From: JAVEYA01 sp034003745
GTDB taxonomy: Bacteria; Bacillota; Peptococcia; DRI-13; PHAD01
NCBI GenBank assembly: GCA_034003745.1
Contig: JAVEYA010000108.1
Span: forward strand, 1 to 7,416
Direction of reading: 5' to 3'
Length of the DNA: 7,416 bases
Made by a program: the position numbers and the translations under genes. Of the stretch, positions 4,725 to 7,416 are shown piece after piece. Numbering within the stretch: the stretch's first letter is position 1; each line of letters opens with the position of its first letter. The notes beneath the pieces were generated by a model that saw nothing but the letters and a program-made list of their open reading frames with translations, was not told the DNA's origin and made no database searches.

Positions 4725-6758
4725 ATGGATGTAATGTCTTTTGATACTATTTTAGAAAACGATTGTCAGTCCTTAATCAAAAGAACACGAGAATTTCAAG
4801 AAAAGATATTGTCTCTTAAGAATAACTGGGAAGTATATATGGATTCCGGAGCCATACTACCCAACAAATATTTAAATCAGGAGATTTTAGCCTCTTGGGA
4901 GCGTTCAAAAAATAGCGGAGTAGACCCCTACCACTACACGCCGATTGTTATTTCGCCCCAGGAGCTTAAAAAAAGGCTGGAGAAAAACAAGACTCTTTGT
5001 GAAGTATGCGAAATCTGTGTCAATGCTTATATGGAAAGTTTGAAGGGCACAGGATTCAGGGTTGATTTATTAGACACGGATCTTATATTGGTTAAACAAT
5101 TTGGAGAAGAAAACAATATTAAAATGGCCAATGAGCAAGGAACTTTCCCGGGCGTAACGAGACAAGAACACTTAATGGGAACCACTTCAGGGGGTTTAGC
5201 GGCTATTTTGAATAAACCCATTCAAACATTTGGGCCTGAACATTATAAACAGCCTTTACATTATTGGGCCTGCTCTTCAACGCCAATTCATCAAAAGGAT
5301 GGCAAATTATTAGGTATACTTAGTCTTTCCGGTTATTTCTTCCAGGTTCATGAACATACCCTAGGCATGTCCATTGCAATGACAAAAGCTATCGAGTACT
5401 GCTACTATCAAAATCAGATCCGTGAAGAAATTGAAATCACAAACAAATATGTGGATGGCATTATTAATACAATATCTGATGGCATAATTGCAACGGATCC
5501 TGAAGGAAATATTAAAATTATTAATAGTATGGCAGGACGAATACTTCATTTAGAACCCAATGAACTTCTAGATAAATGTATAAAAGAGTATTTTGATGAG
5601 AATTCCAGTATTATTAAAACCTTAGATAAGCGGAACCACTATGTTGAAAATGAACTGCTATTCTCCAATAAGGCCAAGCGAATCTTGACCGTAGGCAGCA
5701 TACTTCCTGTGGAAAATCAAAACAAGAAAGCCGGAACGCTAGCGGTCTTTAAGGGAATGAAAAGCACCCGAGGCTTTGTTAAAAATGTTGCCGGCTTTAA
5801 GGCATTCTTTACTTTTGATGATATCATCGGCATTAGTCCTAAGATAGTAATGGCAAAAACATTAGCCAAACAGGTAGCAAAACTCGACTTAAATGTGCTT
5901 TTACAGGGGGAAAGCGGCACTGGAAAAGAATTGTTTGCGCAATCGATTCATAACGAAAGTCATAACAGAAGCGGACCTTTCGTTTCCATAAACTGTGGCG
6001 CTATTCCGTTTGACCTGATTGAGAGTGAGTTGTTTGGATATGAAGAGGGAGCCTTTACGGGGGCCCAAAGAGGTGGTAAGCCTGGAAAATTTCAATTAGC
6101 AAAAGGAGGAACCCTTTTCTTAGATGAGATAAACTCTATGCCTTTAAATATGCAGGTAAAACTGCTTCGCGTTCTACAGAACAGAACATTTATGCGTATT
6201 GGCGGCGTCGACGAGTTATCTTTTCAGGCAAGAATAATAGCAGCTTCTAATAAATCTCTCTTATCAGAAGTGCGTAATGGAAACTTTCGAGAGGACTTGT
6301 TTTTTCGCTTAAATGTCATCGATATCCATTTGCCATCCTTAAGGGAACATATCGAAGATATTCCGGTATTTGTAGAAAAGTTTCTATACAAAACTTGTGA
6401 AAGATTAGGAGTAACCCTGACTATTGAACCGTCAGCCTTGGAAGTGCTACTCTCGTATAGTTGGCCGGGTAATATCCGGGAGCTGGAAAATCTCATTGAA
6501 AAGGCGGTAGTAATTGCACTGTCTAATGGGAATAAAACTATTAAGAGACAGGATCTGATAAAATACACAAGTTATAATGAGCTGGGGGTTGGGTATGCTG
6601 GAACACCTGAAACCCAAAACAATTCGTTAGTCTGTAACGAGAAAATCATAATTAATAAGGTAATGAGAGATTGTAATGGAAACAAAACAAAAGCAGCGGC
6701 ATTATTAGGCATAACCAGAAAAACACTGTATAAAAAGCTAAAAGATTTGAATATTTAG
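4725..6758 (+). CDS. Sigma-54-dependent activator, GAF-PAS-AAA+-Fis (AcoR-like)
   Basis: A 677-residue enhancer-binding protein that remodels sigma-54 RNA polymerase with ATP. The N-terminal part is AcoR-like: EILASWERSKNSGVDP (53-68) followed by a GAF-type sensor with GTTSGG (from 152), the GPEHY block, and CSSTPIH leading to LLGILSLSG. A PAS domain follows (about 238-345; TISDGIIATDPEGNIKIIN). The AAA+ domain starts near 364 (FDDIIG), with Walker A GESGTGKE (395-402), the sigma-54-contact loop GAFTGA (442-447) and Walker B GGTLFLDE (461-468). The C-terminal Fis-type helix-turn-helix is at about 640-677 (NGNKTKAAALLGITRKTLYKKL). All key motifs are intact. There is no phosphoreceiver domain, so it probably senses a small molecule directly. 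AAAGGAGGTG (4708-4717) gives a strong ribosome site for the ATG. It is divergent from the tautomerase operon, which has a sigma-54 promoter, and is its probable activator. Confidence 0.95.
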   Translation: MDVMSFDTILENDCQSLIKRTREFQEKILSLKNNWEVYMDSGAILPNKYLNQEILASWERSKNSGVDPYHYTPIVISPQELKKRLEKNKTLCEVCEICVNAYMESLKGTGFRVDLLDTDLILVKQFGEENNIKMANEQGTFPGVTRQEHLMGTTSGGLAAILNKPIQTFGPEHYKQPLHYWACSSTPIHQKDGKLLGILSLSGYFFQVHEHTLGMSIAMTKAIEYCYYQNQIREEIEITNKYVDGIINTISDGIIATDPEGNIKIINSMAGRILHLEPNELLDKCIKEYFDENSSIIKTLDKRNHYVENELLFSNKAKRILTVGSILPVENQNKKAGTLAVFKGMKSTRGFVKNVAGFKAFFTFDDIIGISPKIVMAKTLAKQVAKLDLNVLLQGESGTGKELFAQSIHNESHNRSGPFVSINCGAIPFDLIESELFGYEEGAFTGAQRGGKPGKFQLAKGGTLFLDEINSMPLNMQVKLLRVLQNRTFMRIGGVDELSFQARIIAASNKSLLSEVRNGNFREDLFFRLNVIDIHLPSLREHIEDIPVFVEKFLYKTCERLGVTLTIEPSALEVLLSYSWPGNIRELENLIEKAVVIALSNGNKTIKRQDLIKYTSYNELGVGYAGTPETQNNSLVCNEKIIINKVMRDCNGNKTKAAALLGITRKTLYKKLKDLNI

Positions 6759-6860
6759 CATTAAATACCCTTAATAACCAAAAGGCGTACCTGCCCCGGC
6801 GTATCACAGCAGAAACCTCTCCATATCTAACGCATATGATAGGTCTGAGGGGGGATCAAC

Positions 6861-7148
6861 TTGGATGCTGAAAAAGACTCTGTCATTAATCTGAATTTCC
6901 TTTTGGCTGAAAAACAAGAAGAGCAGAATGCCGCATGTTCCTGGATCTGGGGATTATGCTGGGGCCTGGCGGCGCCCATTGTCGTTATTTTGCTGCTGGA
7001 CCTCCTGGATGTTATCCTGCTGGAAATGACGCATTTGACTCTATTGGGGGGCATCGTGGGCCTGATTCTCTTCCCCTTTATCAAGAAGCTGAAAATAGCC
7101 AATGTGGAAATCGAAACGATACTCAACCACTGCGGTGAAAAAAAGTAA
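6861..7148 (+). CDS. Small two-helix membrane protein, function unknown
   Basis: I do not recognise this 95-residue protein. It starts with TTG, 6 bases after GAGGGGGG (6847-6854); no in-frame ATG is better placed. Residues 1-27 are polar (MDAEKDSVINLNFLLAEKQ...). Residues 28-54 form a long Trp/Leu-rich hydrophobic segment interrupted by Asp47 and Asp50. Residues 59-74 (LTLLGGIVGLILFPFI) form a second one, followed by KKLK and a polar tail ending NHCGEKK. It is probably an integral inner-membrane hairpin. It lies 102 bases downstream of the regulator, on the same strand, with no clear terminator between, so read-through is possible but the functional link is uncertain. Codon use is more GC-rich than in the regulator. 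Confidence 0.65.
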   Translation: MDAEKDSVINLNFLLAEKQEEQNAACSWIWGLCWGLAAPIVVILLLDLLDVILLEMTHLTLLGGIVGLILFPFIKKLKIANVEIETILNHCGEKK

Positions 7149-7223
7149 TAACGTCTATCTTCCCATGCACCACCGCAGCCGCCCTGTCATATAGTAAAGA
7201 GGACGGGGGGGTGCGCCGGATAA

Positions 7224-7416
7224 ATGAAGAAGGCTGTTTTTTTCTCTGGATCGGGAACGGTATATTCCCGGGATGAACGACAAAATAAGCGGATTGAATT
7301 ATACCCGGATACGGTTTCCGCTTTGCGGTTCCTATCCAGGCGAGGGTATGAACTGGTTCTCTTGACTTCGGGGTATTATGAATTCAAGCGTTTCCGTACG
7401 GCACTGAAAGATAAGA
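7224..7416 (+). CDS. Partial HAD-superfamily-like protein with degenerate DxD motif (5' end)
   Basis: The reading frame is open from ATG 7224 to the window end (64 full codons), with an in-frame TAA immediately before the ATG. The N-terminus KKAVFFSGSGTVYS aligns with HAD motif I of the HisB/GmhB-like phosphatases (hhFDxDGT), and IELYPDTVSALRFLSRRGYELVLLTSG (29-49 or so) matches the helix leading to motif II with Thr47-Ser48. Both catalytic Asp positions are Ser (Ser8, Ser10), so normal phosphoryl transfer is not expected; a binding or structural role is possible. The ribosome site is a G-rich run (7205-7212), about 11 bases upstream, which is rather far. Family assignment rests on a short fragment and the 3' part is unseen. 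Confidence 0.6.
   Translation, partial: MKKAVFFSGSGTVYSRDERQNKRIELYPDTVSALRFLSRRGYELVLLTSGYYEFKRFRTALKDK

Noticed and set aside
6224..6568. Minus-strand open frame inside the regulator
   Set aside because: It overlaps the conserved AAA+ coding region and has no family likeness or ribosome site.
6935..7138. Alternative plus-strand frame overlapping the small membrane protein
   Set aside because: It lacks a ribosome site and is of low complexity; the TTG-started frame has a good site and coherent membrane segments.

Overview
The window looks like a chromosomal stretch from an anaerobic Firmicute (Clostridia or Negativicutes). This is an inference from strong AGGAGG-type ribosome binding sites, a TTG start, a sigma-54/AcoR-type regulator, an iron-sulfur-flavoprotein-like reductase and a REP-type transposase with purine-rich flanking repeats. 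No rRNA, tRNA or CRISPR array was seen. Base composition is patchy by eye: the transposase is AT-rich, while the flavoprotein and the right-hand end are more GC-rich.

Left part (1-1754). A REP-associated tyrosine (HUH/Y1, IS200-like) transposase gene is bracketed by inverted, internally repeated sequences. They share a perfect 21-bp inverted match, and the right end carries three tandem 14-bp units. An intrinsic terminator follows. Next comes a stand-alone NAD(P)H/FMN-type flavoprotein with a four-cysteine cluster, closed by a 19-bp perfect-stem terminator.

Central part (1868-6758). This is a divergent locus. On the minus strand, in transcription order, lie a 4-oxalocrotonate-tautomerase-like enzyme, a DASS/SLC13-type carboxylate transporter and two small cupins. 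Upstream of the tautomerase is a sigma-54 promoter (GG-N10-GC) on the minus strand. About 70-110 bp upstream of its predicted start lie two stacked palindromes that suit an enhancer-binding protein. The divergent plus-strand gene encodes exactly that kind of protein: a GAF-PAS-AAA+-Fis regulator. The parts fit a self-contained, effector-induced uptake and processing system for an organic acid whose identity the sequence does not reveal. The transporter departs from the family pattern at its first SNT motif, so its substrate or coupling ion may be unusual.

Right part (6759-7416). A small two-helix membrane protein of unknown function, started by TTG, is followed by the 5' part of a HAD-superfamily-like protein that runs off the window. 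Both aspartates of its DxD catalytic motif are serine, which suggests a phosphatase fold without the usual chemistry.
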